From the NCBI GenBank assembly GCA_900074745.1, contig LT598464.1, positions 704,079-768,078 on the forward strand: 64,000 nt of DNA, in the 5' to 3' direction. Source of the stretch: Lachancea mirantina. Its lineage: Eukaryota; Ascomycota; Saccharomycetes; Saccharomycetales; Saccharomycetaceae. Below are positions 10,950 through 20,868 of this stretch, piece by piece (within the stretch, counting starts at the first letter, position 1; every line of letters begins with the position of its first letter). The notes under the pieces are model-generated. The model was not told the DNA's origin. It was given only the letters and a program-made list of their open reading frames with translations, and did not search any database. A program made the translations under genes and the position numbers.

Positions 10950-11365
10950 TCATTGACAACACAGAATTGTGAATCAAAGTCTTTAGTGAAGGATGGTAGC
11001 CATGCTCGACTCTGAGGCTTTTAAGCAGCTCCAGAAGCCTTTAGAAACGTCCAGGGGCGTCCAGAAGCGTCCAAGTTCTGGTTTTTCATTTATTAAGTCA
11101 AGTCTTACATACGCTAAATACATCAACTACATCAACTAATCAAACAGATATCGTAAAGACACCTGGCAGAAATCTGATTGAAACTCGGTTTACTGAGTCA
11201 CGGTAATCGAACAGATCTCTCCGCTCAGATGGGCTCAATGGCCTAGCTTTATCAATTCCAACTATAGAAGTGAAAAATTGACTATATTGGGATAGCCATT
11301 TCTAAAAACTTGAGATGACGATCTAAGGACAAGACAAAAGGACCCCAAGGGAGTCAATTGACAGG
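10950..11365. promoter_or_regulatory. Intergenic region upstream of HAT2 with a short repeat
   Basis: About 415 bp between KEL3 and HAT2. Around 11030-11072 the unit gcgtccagaagcgtccaag and variants (agctccagaagcc, aacgtccagggg) occur four times as a short imperfect tandem repeat. No other element was recognised. Confidence 0.4.
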
Positions 11366-12541
11366 ATGAATATTGCTGATTCGCAAGAGGAAATTTCAGC
11401 TGACCAGGAGTATGAACTTTGGAAGTCGAACGTACCTTTAATGTACGAGTTCGTTAGCGAAACGAAGCTTTTATGGCCATCTTTGACAATTCAATGGTTA
11501 CCAGACGGTGGAGCCGAAGATAATAAGCAGAATATGTTGGTAGGCACTCATACGTCGCACGAAGAAGAAAATTATGTTAAAATTGCATCAATTGACCTTC
11601 CCTCTGAAGTTCTGGGCAAATCTGCCGAGATTGAAGATCATCCAGTTCAATCGAAAATCCGGATCACGAAGAAATTCCCACATGAAGAAGAAGTCACACG
11701 AGCTCGCTATTGTCCTCAAAAGCCTGAAATAATCGCTACAATCAATGGCCAGGGAAAGGTTTTTGTTTACGATCGTTCCTTGGCTAAAGAGGCTGGTTTA
11801 AAATTGAGCCTTTCATTCCACCAGGAGAATGGTTATGGTCTAGATTTTAATCCTAATGTGACGGAGGAATTGTTGTCTTGCTCGGACGATAGTACCATTG
11901 CCATTTGGGACGTGAATCAAAACGACGCTTCGGCGCCTGTCACTGCTATAAGAGCGCACACAGATATCGTTAATGATTGTAAATGGCATTATTTCGACTC
12001 AAATATTCTAGGATCGGTCTCTGAGGACAAAGCGCTCATCTTTCATGACAAACGGTCCGATCTCCCCATTTTCAAGCTTCTCCAGAACGAACCGTTTAAT
12101 ACATTGGCGTTCAGCAAACATTCGAATTTTCTGTTCGCTGCTGCAGGTATAGACTCTTCTGTTTATTTGTATGATCGTCGGAACCCAGAAGTACCGCTTC
12201 ACGCGATGGACGGTCACCAGGACGCCGTTTCAAGTTTAGAGTTCTCGCCTCATAAAGATGGTATTGTTTGTTCCAGTGGTGCAGACAGAAGAGTCATTTT
12301 TTGGGATATCAAACAGATTGGTGTGGAACAGGCTCCAGACGACGCTGCCGATGGTGCACCAGAACTGCTGATGATACATGCAGGCCATAAGAGTGGTGTA
12401 AATGAGTTTTCCTTCAATCCTAACGTACCATGGTTAATGGCAAGTGCGGAGGAGAACAACATCGTACACGTTTGGAAACCATGTAAAAGACTTACTGACC
12501 CCGATGCAAGGCCCGACTACGACATTCACTCGCTCGAATAA
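11366..12541 (+). CDS. HAT2: WD40 histone-binding subunit of the type B histone acetyltransferase complex
   Basis: The protein is 391 residues (S. cerevisiae Hat2, YEL056W, 401), of the RbAp46/48 family. The N-terminal helix and entry segment YELWKSNVPLMYEFV...LLWPSLTIQWLP (about residues 16-46) is the CAF1C/H4-binding domain. It is followed by WD repeats with clear IWDV, LYDRR, FWDIK and VWKP endings. With the catalytic subunit Hat1 it acetylates newly made histone H4. The start is the ATG at 11366. It is convergent with the acetyltransferase-like gene, the stops being 30 bp apart. HAT2 and POL5 adjoin in S. cerevisiae; one extra gene lies between them here. Msi1 is the main alternative, but the synteny favours Hat2. 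Confidence 0.93.
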   Translation: MNIADSQEEISADQEYELWKSNVPLMYEFVSETKLLWPSLTIQWLPDGGAEDNKQNMLVGTHTSHEEENYVKIASIDLPSEVLGKSAEIEDHPVQSKIRITKKFPHEEEVTRARYCPQKPEIIATINGQGKVFVYDRSLAKEAGLKLSLSFHQENGYGLDFNPNVTEELLSCSDDSTIAIWDVNQNDASAPVTAIRAHTDIVNDCKWHYFDSNILGSVSEDKALIFHDKRSDLPIFKLLQNEPFNTLAFSKHSNFLFAAAGIDSSVYLYDRRNPEVPLHAMDGHQDAVSSLEFSPHKDGIVCSSGADRRVIFWDIKQIGVEQAPDDAADGAPELLMIHAGHKSGVNEFSFNPNVPWLMASAEENNIVHVWKPCKRLTDPDARPDYDIHSLE

Positions 12542-12570
12542 AACGATACACTAAGTATTAATTTATTTGT

Positions 12571-14115
12571 TCAAATTCTAGACAATTCCTCCATGAATGA
12601 CTGAAAACATTCTACGAAAGAGTCCATTTTGTAACCTTCCGGATAGTGAATACTTATACTTAGCCCGCAATCCTCCGCATAACAAAATGAAATTGACATG
12701 AATGAGCTTTGTTTATGACTTCGCGTAATGCAAGCTTCTCGTATGCTAAATTGACCCTCTGGTGCCATTGGAAAAATTGTGGAACTCAAATCGTTGATCT
12801 CTATCGTTTTAGTTCTCGAAGCCTTAGTCGCACCAGGCTTTGAAAACTTCATTCGCTTAATATCGTCGTCGTTGAATTCACACCTTTCCCAAGCTTTCCA
12901 CCTCTGTTTGAGACTATTCGAGATGAAGGTCACAGAGTCTCTAAATTGATACTCCAAAAGCGTCTCCTCGTACAGGGGATCTTTCTCGTTGACTTTAACA
13001 CTGGACGGATCGTAACCGTTGTATACATCCAGATTTTGGAAGTTTTTATCGTCAACGAGCGACAGAGGGCACTCTACAAGAACTTCTTTGTTAAAGATTC
13101 CAAAAGGAGTCGACCATGGGATAGATCCTCTAAGATTCAACGGTATGGCGAAATTGATAGATCCTTCGAAATTTCTTATGAGCGGTTTAAGGCAGAGTAA
13201 CACAATTGAGCAGACAAAACTCTTCAAGCACACGTTTTCGCTAGATATGACACCTTCCAACCTCTTGAAACGTTCACCAGGTATGTTTCCGAAAATAACG
13301 GTTCCACAAAGCTCCTTCGTACCACACAATATTTCCGAAAGCTGTTTCTCAATGCTGCGTGGTGGACTCAAGTGATTCGATTCGAAATAGTCGAGTGGTT
13401 TCTTAATGGTGTACTGATAGATGTTGCGTAAGAAAGCTTGCGTTTGCAATTGGAAAAGCTCTCCCGAAATGGCTGGCAGGTGCAGCTTGGGATTCTCAAA
13501 GATCGATTTTGACAAGCTTCTCGTTGAAGATCCAAACTTAAAAATGCACTGTGGTGCCGGAGCATCTGACATCTGCGCAGTTCTCAGTGCCTCCAAAAAG
13601 AGTTGGTGGAAATTGGCGGCGGCAAAAGCATCAAATAATACATCGTGTCCATGGAATATCACCATCATTTCATCTACGACAAAAAGCTGCCACAGAGGTT
13701 CTTGCTTACCTACAGAGAAGTTGCTTTTGCCAAATATTTGCCGCAGCAGATAAGGAGGGATGCCATTGTGACAGTTGAAAATCTCATCTTTATAGCTTTC
13801 AAACTCAACTTTACGCACCACATCATCAAACATGATCCTCTGGACCGGCTCAAATTCCAATTTGTTGTTAATTGCTGTAAAGAGTTCGGGATTGTTTTTG
13901 ATAACCGTCGCGAGGGTGTGTGCAATTCGATTGGATGAGAGTCTTTGATCTTTCACAGTCAAAAGAGTTGCTTCGTCACTCCAAGTATCGGCAGAGATTC
14001 CTTTAGAATATACTGCCGAGAAGATGACCCCATTACTTTGACCATTCAAATTGTCCTCGAGAATTCTCTTTTCGGCGGACGTTAGGCTTCTGAAAGGTTC
14101 AATCGTGGTTTTCAT
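12571..14115 (-). CDS. Alcohol acetyltransferase-like protein with altered active-site motif
   Basis: The protein is 514 residues and resembles the AATase/condensation-fold family of yeast (Atf1/Atf2/Sli1 relatives), which transfer acetyl groups from acetyl-CoA to alcohols or amines. The best landmark is PLWQLFVVDEMMVIFHGHDVLFD around residues 140-162, which aligns with the family segment carrying HHxxFDG. There the catalytic HxxxD reads H157-D158-V-L-F-D162-A163, so the expected histidine position 158 is aspartate (codon 13642-13644, GAT) and the usual glycine is alanine. Either the neighbouring His157 substitutes or the enzyme is changed or inactive. The reading frame is complete, from ATG 14113-14115 to TGA. 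There is no counterpart between HAT2 and POL5 in S. cerevisiae, so it was lost there or inserted here. Confidence 0.72.
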   Translation of the reverse strand: MKTTIEPFRSLTSAEKRILEDNLNGQSNGVIFSAVYSKGISADTWSDEATLLTVKDQRLSSNRIAHTLATVIKNNPELFTAINNKLEFEPVQRIMFDDVVRKVEFESYKDEIFNCHNGIPPYLLRQIFGKSNFSVGKQEPLWQLFVVDEMMVIFHGHDVLFDAFAAANFHQLFLEALRTAQMSDAPAPQCIFKFGSSTRSLSKSIFENPKLHLPAISGELFQLQTQAFLRNIYQYTIKKPLDYFESNHLSPPRSIEKQLSEILCGTKELCGTVIFGNIPGERFKRLEGVISSENVCLKSFVCSIVLLCLKPLIRNFEGSINFAIPLNLRGSIPWSTPFGIFNKEVLVECPLSLVDDKNFQNLDVYNGYDPSSVKVNEKDPLYEETLLEYQFRDSVTFISNSLKQRWKAWERCEFNDDDIKRMKFSKPGATKASRTKTIEINDLSSTIFPMAPEGQFSIREACITRSHKQSSFMSISFCYAEDCGLSISIHYPEGYKMDSFVECFQSFMEELSRI

Positions 14116-14584
14116 CGAGGTTATGATAACTCCAGGTTTAGTTTCTGGTGTTCAAAGGCAGCCGAATTCGCAAATGGAGTCAACTGTCGGTTTTATATAC
14201 AATCGTTTTATTCGTTTACCAAAATTTGATGTCTGTCTTGAATTCAGCCGCCATCGTCATGACTCGCTTACTTGCCTGTCGTTTAATGAAAGTTGAAAAT
14301 CTCACATTTACAACGGGCCCTCAAACGCTAGTGGTTTCAATCCAAATCCAGTAATTTGCCCCGGAAAGTCCAATCAACGGAGTTTGAAGGATTGGCGAAA
14401 CCTTGGCCTCTTAACGAGGGAGGCGCAGGGCCGAAGAACGTTGCATAAACGATATGTTTGTTTTGACGTAAAGTGCGCAAACGTGAAAGGCTAAACAAAC
14501 CAATCAGATCGTTAAGCCGCTCGTACCACGCTTCGAGATATTTGTAGATTGATATACGAGATGCGATCGGCTTGACGATTTGCT
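14116..14584. other. Intergenic region between the acetyltransferase-like gene and POL5
   Basis: About 470 bp. It is the promoter side of the acetyltransferase-like gene and the downstream side of POL5. Overlapping short open frames show no recognisable features. Confidence 0.4.
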
Positions 14585-17500
14585 TCAAGGATTCTTCTTG
14601 TCCATGGTGGACTTTTTGACGGCCAGCCAATTGATGAAATCTACAATAATATGGGCGCCAAACTTACCCTTGAAAAACCATTCTCTAGTAGTGGTTTGAT
14701 ATAGCTGAATGAGGAATAAAAATGTCTCGTCCTCTGGGAATAATTCGACAAGTATTTTCGATAAAAATATCGAAACGACCGAAGCGACCGAATAAAAAAG
14801 CTGAGAAAATTGGCCACCTTTCTTGCTCACTAGGGAACCATGTAAGGCTTCTATGACAGAAATCAATTCCTTTTTGCGGGCTTCGTTAGCACAGTTTTGG
14901 AAATTTTGTGGGCTGATTTTGCATATTCTAGATTTCAAAAGCTTCGAAATTTTATCTGCAAGAGACCTGTCAAGTGTTGTTCTTAGACACTCGAGCAAAG
15001 GATTCATCATTAGCAGAGAGTGGTCAAGAATTTCAGAAGAACTTGAAGGTTCATCTTTAAGTCTTTGCTCCATTTTTTTCGTATACAACTCGAGCATTTC
15101 AGCAACTCTTTGCTTGAAAGATATCACATCTTCTCGAGATTGTTTGACCTCTTGTTTCCTTTTGTTCCCGGTCGGGATCTTAGACAAGGCATCCTTGCGC
15201 CTTTTGAAAATTTCCGAGAGTTGATCGTCTAGTTCCATCATCTTCTCATCGTCTAGATCCTCTCCTTCTTCCTCATCTTCTGACTCCTCGTAGTCTTCAA
15301 ATTTAACTTCGCCTTTATCGTCAATTATGGAGTCCGGAAGACTTAAGGCTTTTGCCAAAGCACTCGCGGTTTCCTTATCTATCTTCTCCACATCGTTCTC
15401 ATCAAGTTCACTCTCAGACAGATCCACATTGACGTCCGCATCAGCATCTTCATCACTTTCAATGCTCCCGTTGTCGTCATCATCATTATCGTCCTCTATA
15501 TCCTCATTTTCTGCAGCCGCTGACAATTCTTCGTCGTCGGGCGACTCCTGATCTTCATCTTCTCCTTCGAAAAGAGTCGTGAAGCCCTCCTTATTCTCTC
15601 TCGCGGTTAAAATTTCTAGGAGCATCTTGATGTCCTCCTTTGTGATGCCGAAGATAAAAGACTCCCAAGCCAAAAGGCTTGTTCGTCTCATCAAGGCTCT
15701 CTTCTGTGCTGCAAAAGATAGAAGAATCTCCGTCAGTCCAAGAAATGACTCTGCACCATCGCGTGTCTTAGATATTTCATAGAACGAAATCAAATCTTCT
15801 AAGACAGTTAATGCCTCTTCTTCGCCTGCGTAGAGTTGAATGATGCTCATGGCAAACAACAATTGAAAGCCCTCGGAGCGCGTATCAGACTCATCTGCCT
15901 TCCTCGCTTCAACTAACTCTTCTAGCACCTGCAGAGCTTTGGCAGCGCAGTCAGAAATCTCTTGGTCCATTTTTAACAAAGTCTTCTCAGTCATTTGTCT
16001 TTCCTGAATCTCTGCAATCACAGCAAGGGGCCACGATTCTGTCACGATACCAGTGACCTTGACAGACATCAAATCGGCAAGAACGGAGTACAAACGCTCT
16101 TGTATAATCGCACTTAAACTGTCTTTGGCCGCTTCGCTTTGTCCTTCATCCTTATGAGCGTCGGCTTCGTATGGGTCATAGAAGAAACTGCACTCTACTA
16201 GGGAGCTCAGAATCGGCTGGACCCACGAGAGGTCCGCTTGCTGTTTGTGGGACCGAACGAGGTGAAGTAGGCTATCCAGACAAAACATATAGTGTGATTT
16301 CTCCTGCTTAGGTTTCGAAAGCTGCTCTGAAAATGTTTTGGCCACCGATAACAAGACGTCTCCAGTTAATGAGTTGTTCTTCATGAGCTCACTGACGGTC
16401 TTCGTTTTCGTCAACTTATCAAATGCAATAGAGCCATGAGGCCCAAAGAGAACCGCTTCAAGGACCACTGGAGCTTTCTCTCTTTGATTTTTGGTCAGTT
16501 TTTGAAACGATTGAAGACAGCCATGCGCAACTTTGCTCAAATTTCTTGATTGGCCACCAGCCTGATTGATCAGAGACCGCATCAGATTGTTGGAGAAAAT
16601 GAAACTTATGCACTGCGGTGGCAGGCTCGAAAGAGCCTTTTCAAAGATCAAGAACCCCAAATATTTACGTTCGCTGGAGGATTTTTCGCTGAAGAAATTC
16701 TCATCCACGGCAGCTTTCCAAAATTCAGGGAAATTAATTGATTCAGACTTGGTGGATTTTTTCCTCTTTTTGTGCATGGGACTTTCCGACGGTTTGTACC
16801 CACTTTCCTGAGCGAAGAACGCGAACAAGGATTCCCACACAAAATGAAGGCGTGGAGTCCAAATTCCTTGCTGCTTGAGAGAAGTATCATCAGTTGTAGT
16901 AGAGTCCTTTAGCACGTCGCATACCGCAGGCAAATTGCCCCTGGAGAAAGGCCTATTGTTTTTCCACCCGTTTTTCAGTGACAAATGGCCGAAAATGTCC
17001 TGTTTATTCAACACTTGACAAGTTCTGGGGCAAAGTTGTCCGAGAAGTATGTAAATGGCTAGACCCTCGCGCGTGAGCGTCACGTTTTTTGAGTCCAATA
17101 GCTGGAAAATAGTGGTTAACGCTTCGGCGTTTAGATCTGCAGATAGCTTTTCAATCGCCTGATACAGTGTAAACATGCCAGGCTCGCGAAGCCACGGTTT
17201 CTTCAGTGAAAGATCGATCAGAATTCCCATGAATTTCTCAAGAAATTTGGAATCGACATTATTGGAGTCCGTTTTGAAAACTTTCGAGAACAAAGGATCG
17301 TTCAACAAAGCTTGCAACCCGAACATCTTGCCAAAAAGAAGTCCTCTTTCGTCTTTACCCGTCTTCACTTTTCCGTTCAACAAATTTGTTTCGAGTCGCT
17401 GCCAATAGTCGTCAATCGACGCGATACTGCCCTTTTCGAGCGCTAGAAACAACACCTCCGTCAAACAAAGCGAAAATCCAAGCCTCGCTCCACTTCTGTT

Positions 17501-17665
17501 TGACGCAAGGCCCTTGATAAGTCTGCCCAAAACGTAATCCCATTCTCTCGATTGTGAGTCGATCTCGCTCAATTCTTTGACAAGACTCACCGTTGCAGAG
17601 ACACGTTGGTCTTGAAGCTCAGACGCAAGTTTATAGAAAAGGTCTCTATCAATTTGCTTAGTCAT
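14585..17665 (-). CDS. POL5: DNA polymerase V / Myb-binding protein 1A family (ribosome biogenesis)
   Basis: The protein is 1026 residues (S. cerevisiae Pol5, YEL055C, 1022). Despite its name the family acts in the nucleolus in rRNA synthesis and 60S ribosome assembly. The chosen start MTKQIDRDLFYKLASELQDQR (ATG 17663-17665) matches the start of S. cerevisiae Pol5; an in-frame extension to 17821 has no family support. The segment YVLGRLIKGLASNRSGARLGFSLCLTEVL (about residues 42-70) is a family landmark. The protein is helical-repeat-like and has two strongly acidic stretches in the last third (Asp/Glu-rich, encoded around 15400-15560 and 15230-15300). The next gene beyond the left intergenic region is convergent only with HAT2; POL5 and the acetyltransferase-like gene are in tandem. 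Confidence 0.95.
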   Translation of the reverse strand: MTKQIDRDLFYKLASELQDQRVSATVSLVKELSEIDSQSREWDYVLGRLIKGLASNRSGARLGFSLCLTEVLFLALEKGSIASIDDYWQRLETNLLNGKVKTGKDERGLLFGKMFGLQALLNDPLFSKVFKTDSNNVDSKFLEKFMGILIDLSLKKPWLREPGMFTLYQAIEKLSADLNAEALTTIFQLLDSKNVTLTREGLAIYILLGQLCPRTCQVLNKQDIFGHLSLKNGWKNNRPFSRGNLPAVCDVLKDSTTTDDTSLKQQGIWTPRLHFVWESLFAFFAQESGYKPSESPMHKKRKKSTKSESINFPEFWKAAVDENFFSEKSSSERKYLGFLIFEKALSSLPPQCISFIFSNNLMRSLINQAGGQSRNLSKVAHGCLQSFQKLTKNQREKAPVVLEAVLFGPHGSIAFDKLTKTKTVSELMKNNSLTGDVLLSVAKTFSEQLSKPKQEKSHYMFCLDSLLHLVRSHKQQADLSWVQPILSSLVECSFFYDPYEADAHKDEGQSEAAKDSLSAIIQERLYSVLADLMSVKVTGIVTESWPLAVIAEIQERQMTEKTLLKMDQEISDCAAKALQVLEELVEARKADESDTRSEGFQLLFAMSIIQLYAGEEEALTVLEDLISFYEISKTRDGAESFLGLTEILLSFAAQKRALMRRTSLLAWESFIFGITKEDIKMLLEILTARENKEGFTTLFEGEDEDQESPDDEELSAAAENEDIEDDNDDDDNGSIESDEDADADVNVDLSESELDENDVEKIDKETASALAKALSLPDSIIDDKGEVKFEDYEESEDEEEGEDLDDEKMMELDDQLSEIFKRRKDALSKIPTGNKRKQEVKQSREDVISFKQRVAEMLELYTKKMEQRLKDEPSSSSEILDHSLLMMNPLLECLRTTLDRSLADKISKLLKSRICKISPQNFQNCANEARKKELISVIEALHGSLVSKKGGQFSQLFYSVASVVSIFLSKILVELFPEDETFLFLIQLYQTTTREWFFKGKFGAHIIVDFINWLAVKKSTMDKKNP

Positions 17666-18488
17666 TGCGGAGTGGTATAAACCAAAAAAGGCACCACCAA
17701 TGCTGTTCAGGCTTCGAGTTTGGACGACTTCACCGATGTCATTAAACCTGCGATGCCATCGAAGACGAAAACCTGGATCTGGGAAATCTGTTCTCCGTAA
17801 AATATGATATGAAATTGACAATATTTCGTCTTGAGAGACATAAATGCATCGCTATAAACGTACCAACAAGTTCAGCAAATCCACGTGTAGTATGATACAA
17901 TATTCTGGTTTTATTGAGTCAGGTGATGTGACACTTATCTTGGTTCACTTTGAAGTGGTACTCTTTCAGTATGGCTCAAGACAATGACTAGATGTATCGA
18001 CAGCCTGAACTTGGCAACGTCTTGCTGATTCCTAAATATTTCGCAACAATTTCGTTGTTATTTTATACTAAAATTAATTTCACCGTTTTTTTCGGATTCT
18101 CATCGCATACAAATTGCGGCTGTGAGCGTGCTTTGATCGCCTCTTAGGTAGCAATCAATCTCTATTATTTTAGTTCGTCAAGCATTGATTTCGGGCCTTT
18201 TGAGGCATTGGCATCATCCGGTGAAGAGGACGATTAACTTGCATTTAATATATTGTTCTTTTAGTGGTTGCGCGATGAGCTGGCGTATGTATATACTTAT
18301 CAACCTATGAACTGTCGTTCCATATAGTTGTTCTGGAAGGCATGTATTTTGGTAGGTAGGACTCTCATTAGATTTTCAGCGCTTCAGAGCATGGCACTCA
18401 CTAGCGTTGGTGCGGCCTCTCAATCATATTTACTAGATGTGCGACCGGATTCCATACTCAAGCTCCTAGAGACAAATTCAGCGGTCGC
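17666..18488. other. Intergenic region between POL5 and the amidase
   Basis: About 820 bp. It contains the POL5 promoter on its left side and the amidase 3' end on its right side. It is moderately AT-rich. No gene or RNA was recognised. Confidence 0.4.
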
Positions 18489-20147
18489 CTAAGAACGACT
18501 CCAGTAATCGCTAGTTCCAATAATTTCCGACACATTTTTCATAATTTTGACCACTTTTTCTTCTTGCAATTTTTTGCACACGACTTGGACGGATACTGCG
18601 CAACCTTCGACTTCATCTACATCGTATTCTTCGTAAGTTTGGGCATCCATCGGGTTCCGAGGCATGTAAGTTTCGTCCTTCATGTCCAAAGCTTTGTCCA
18701 CCCTCGTGACGGGTACTGTTCCAGCAGCCCAGTCTAAAGCGTTGAACACTGCAGTGTACCCAATATATCTGAATTTACCGACGCCTACACCTGAGTAAGG
18801 TGACACAGGCATGATAATGGCGTCAATGGGGTTGCCCGAGGACGTTTTTTCACACGTCTTGTTCCACTGCGCTAAGTATTCGTTGCAAAGTTTTGTCCGC
18901 TCACTATGCAAATCCCAGAGCTTCGAAACGGGTAGATCCGCCGAGGTTTCGTAAGGTTTCATGTAGTCAAAGACGGGCTCGCCGGACAAGTTCAGCAAGT
19001 CTTTGCAATGTTCGCCACCATCGCTCAAAAAGAAGGACCCGATCAAGTTGGTCAAACGCTCGTGATGAAGTGGATTCCAGTCAATCACTTCATGTCCTTG
19101 CAATTCCAAGGACTCAGTGACATGTTTGAGGGCACGATCTATAGCTGGGTACGGTTTGACTACACCGTCATCCCTCAAAATCGCGATGGTCAGCTTTTCA
19201 GGTACTTCTACGTCTCTCCAGGGCACCTCAAGACACTTAGAATCATCTAGCCATTGTTTACCATGGTTGATTAAGTTCTCGCAGTAAAACTCAAGATTTT
19301 CCATTGTAGTGGAAATGGGTCCGTTAACACTGGCCACGGACTCAAGACCTGGTAAACCTGAGCGAGATCCATAGGTGGTAAATCTGCCAGACGATGGTCT
19401 TAAAGTGAACAAATTCTGCAAAGAAGCAGGAATTCTCAAAGAGCCACCAATATCGGAACCGATTCCCAAATAACATCTGCCCAGCAGAGGTCCTAAAGCA
19501 CATTCACCGCCCGAACTACCGCCACTTGTTGTTCCTCTGTTAAAGGGGCTTACAGTATTGCCGTAAATATGATTAGTAGATTCTGGCATCATCATAGCCA
19601 CGGGAACGTTTGTCTTGAAGCAGAACACAGCGCCCATTTCTCTGAGCTTGGAAACGATTAACGAATCTGTTTCGTATTCTTTTGGATTGAAAGCAAGCCC
19701 AACAAACCCAATTGAAGTTGCTTGGCCCTTGACATTCAGGTTATCTTTGAGCGAAATTGGAAGTCCATGAAATGGACCCTTTAGTTTGTTTGTTTTCTCA
19801 TAGTACTCATCAAGCTCTTTGGCCTGTTTAAGACCATCGACGAAAAAAACCTCAGAAAGACAGTTCACGAGCTGGTGAGCAATGGAAGCTCTATGGCAAA
19901 ATGCAGATGCAATTTGGTACGCAGACCATTCCTTACATTTGATTTTCTCATGCATTTCATTATAGGTGGATTCCGTTATTGTAATCTCCTCTCCGGTCAG
20001 ATAACCAGATTTCAAAGGCCAAGATAAAACATCCTTAACGTCTGCCGAAGGAAGTTTTTCCTCTGGAATTAACCATTTTTCAAGGAAAGCTTGGTCTCTA
20101 GCTTCTCTCTTCTGAGCAGCGACGCTCTTGTAGTCAGTGACAGTCAT
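18489..20147 (-). CDS. AMD2: Amidase signature family enzyme, Amd2-like
   Basis: The protein is 552 residues (S. cerevisiae Amd2, YDR242W, 549) and hydrolyses carboxamides. The Ser-cisSer-Lys triad is visible: Lys134 in ISLKDNLN, Ser211 in SGGSSGGE and Ser236 in GSDIGGSLRIP. The chemistry is therefore expected to be intact. The start is the ATG at 20145-20147. It is divergent from the FEN2-like permease. The shared 720-bp upstream region has several GATAAG-type motifs, suggesting nitrogen catabolite control, which would fit an enzyme releasing ammonia. The natural substrate is unknown; yeast Amd2 itself is weakly characterised. Confidence 0.9.
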   Translation of the reverse strand: MTVTDYKSVAAQKREARDQAFLEKWLIPEEKLPSADVKDVLSWPLKSGYLTGEEITITESTYNEMHEKIKCKEWSAYQIASAFCHRASIAHQLVNCLSEVFFVDGLKQAKELDEYYEKTNKLKGPFHGLPISLKDNLNVKGQATSIGFVGLAFNPKEYETDSLIVSKLREMGAVFCFKTNVPVAMMMPESTNHIYGNTVSPFNRGTTSGGSSGGECALGPLLGRCYLGIGSDIGGSLRIPASLQNLFTLRPSSGRFTTYGSRSGLPGLESVASVNGPISTTMENLEFYCENLINHGKQWLDDSKCLEVPWRDVEVPEKLTIAILRDDGVVKPYPAIDRALKHVTESLELQGHEVIDWNPLHHERLTNLIGSFFLSDGGEHCKDLLNLSGEPVFDYMKPYETSADLPVSKLWDLHSERTKLCNEYLAQWNKTCEKTSSGNPIDAIIMPVSPYSGVGVGKFRYIGYTAVFNALDWAAGTVPVTRVDKALDMKDETYMPRNPMDAQTYEEYDVDEVEGCAVSVQVVCKKLQEEKVVKIMKNVSEIIGTSDYWSRS

Positions 20148-20868
20148 GAATTTTGGATATGTAGTTGTTCAGGTTTCTCGAGCAATATAAAATTGTCCTT
20201 GAATTATCTTGAAATCTAAATCATTTCAGGGCCCAAAATCATGAATTTGACTCTCTTATAATGAGTATTACCATACTTTTTTGTCGAAAGACCTTTATCA
20301 GCATCGCTGATCAGCTTCGTTGATCGAATCCCTTCCCTTGGATCCTGTATCTCACCAGTAAGTAGCTGATAAGCCGTCTTCACCCGTTTTGGAAATTCGG
20401 CACCGAATCTCTTCAGGTGCTTACTTAATTTTTCAATCAGATAAGATAACAGCTCCGTGTGCATCAGGAGTCACTGATGACGAGTGACTAAGGCTTATCG
20501 CATTATCGATAGAACTATCCACCATTCTTCAATAGTGAGAGAATGCGGGTGGAGATGTCTTGCGCTAATCCAACGCCGAAATCATCAGGTCTTGTATCTA
20601 ATCTGCCTTTTTCTTTTGGCTATCAGATTGTCAAACACACGCAAAGTCCGAGAAACTTAGTGGTGCAGCGATAGGACGTCGTTTTCCGTAATAATCTCGA
20701 TGTCCGTCTGGTACGCTGGACCAAAGCTGCAGATAAACGCAGTTACAGGAACGCTCTCGGAGCCTTATTTTGCAATAAATCTGCCAAAATATGAACGTAT
20801 AAGTAGACAGCATAAGACATATACCTGTTCAGATTCTGTTACTGTGCTAGACCAATTCAACGCCCTCA
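20148..20868. promoter_or_regulatory. Divergent amidase/permease promoter with a GATA motif cluster
   Basis: GATAAG at 20368-20373, GATAAGATAA at 20440-20449, CTTATC at 20494-20499 and TTATCGATAG at 20503-20512 lie in this region. GATAAG is the binding core of the yeast nitrogen regulators Gln3, Gat1, Dal80 and Gzf3; paired sites are typical of nitrogen-controlled genes. An open frame of 82 codons (20216-20464, minus) overlaps the region but has no recognisable relatives. Confidence 0.6.

Noticed and set aside
20216-20464. 82-codon ATG frame between amidase and FEN2-like gene
   Set aside because: It lies across the GATA-rich divergent promoter and resembles no known protein.
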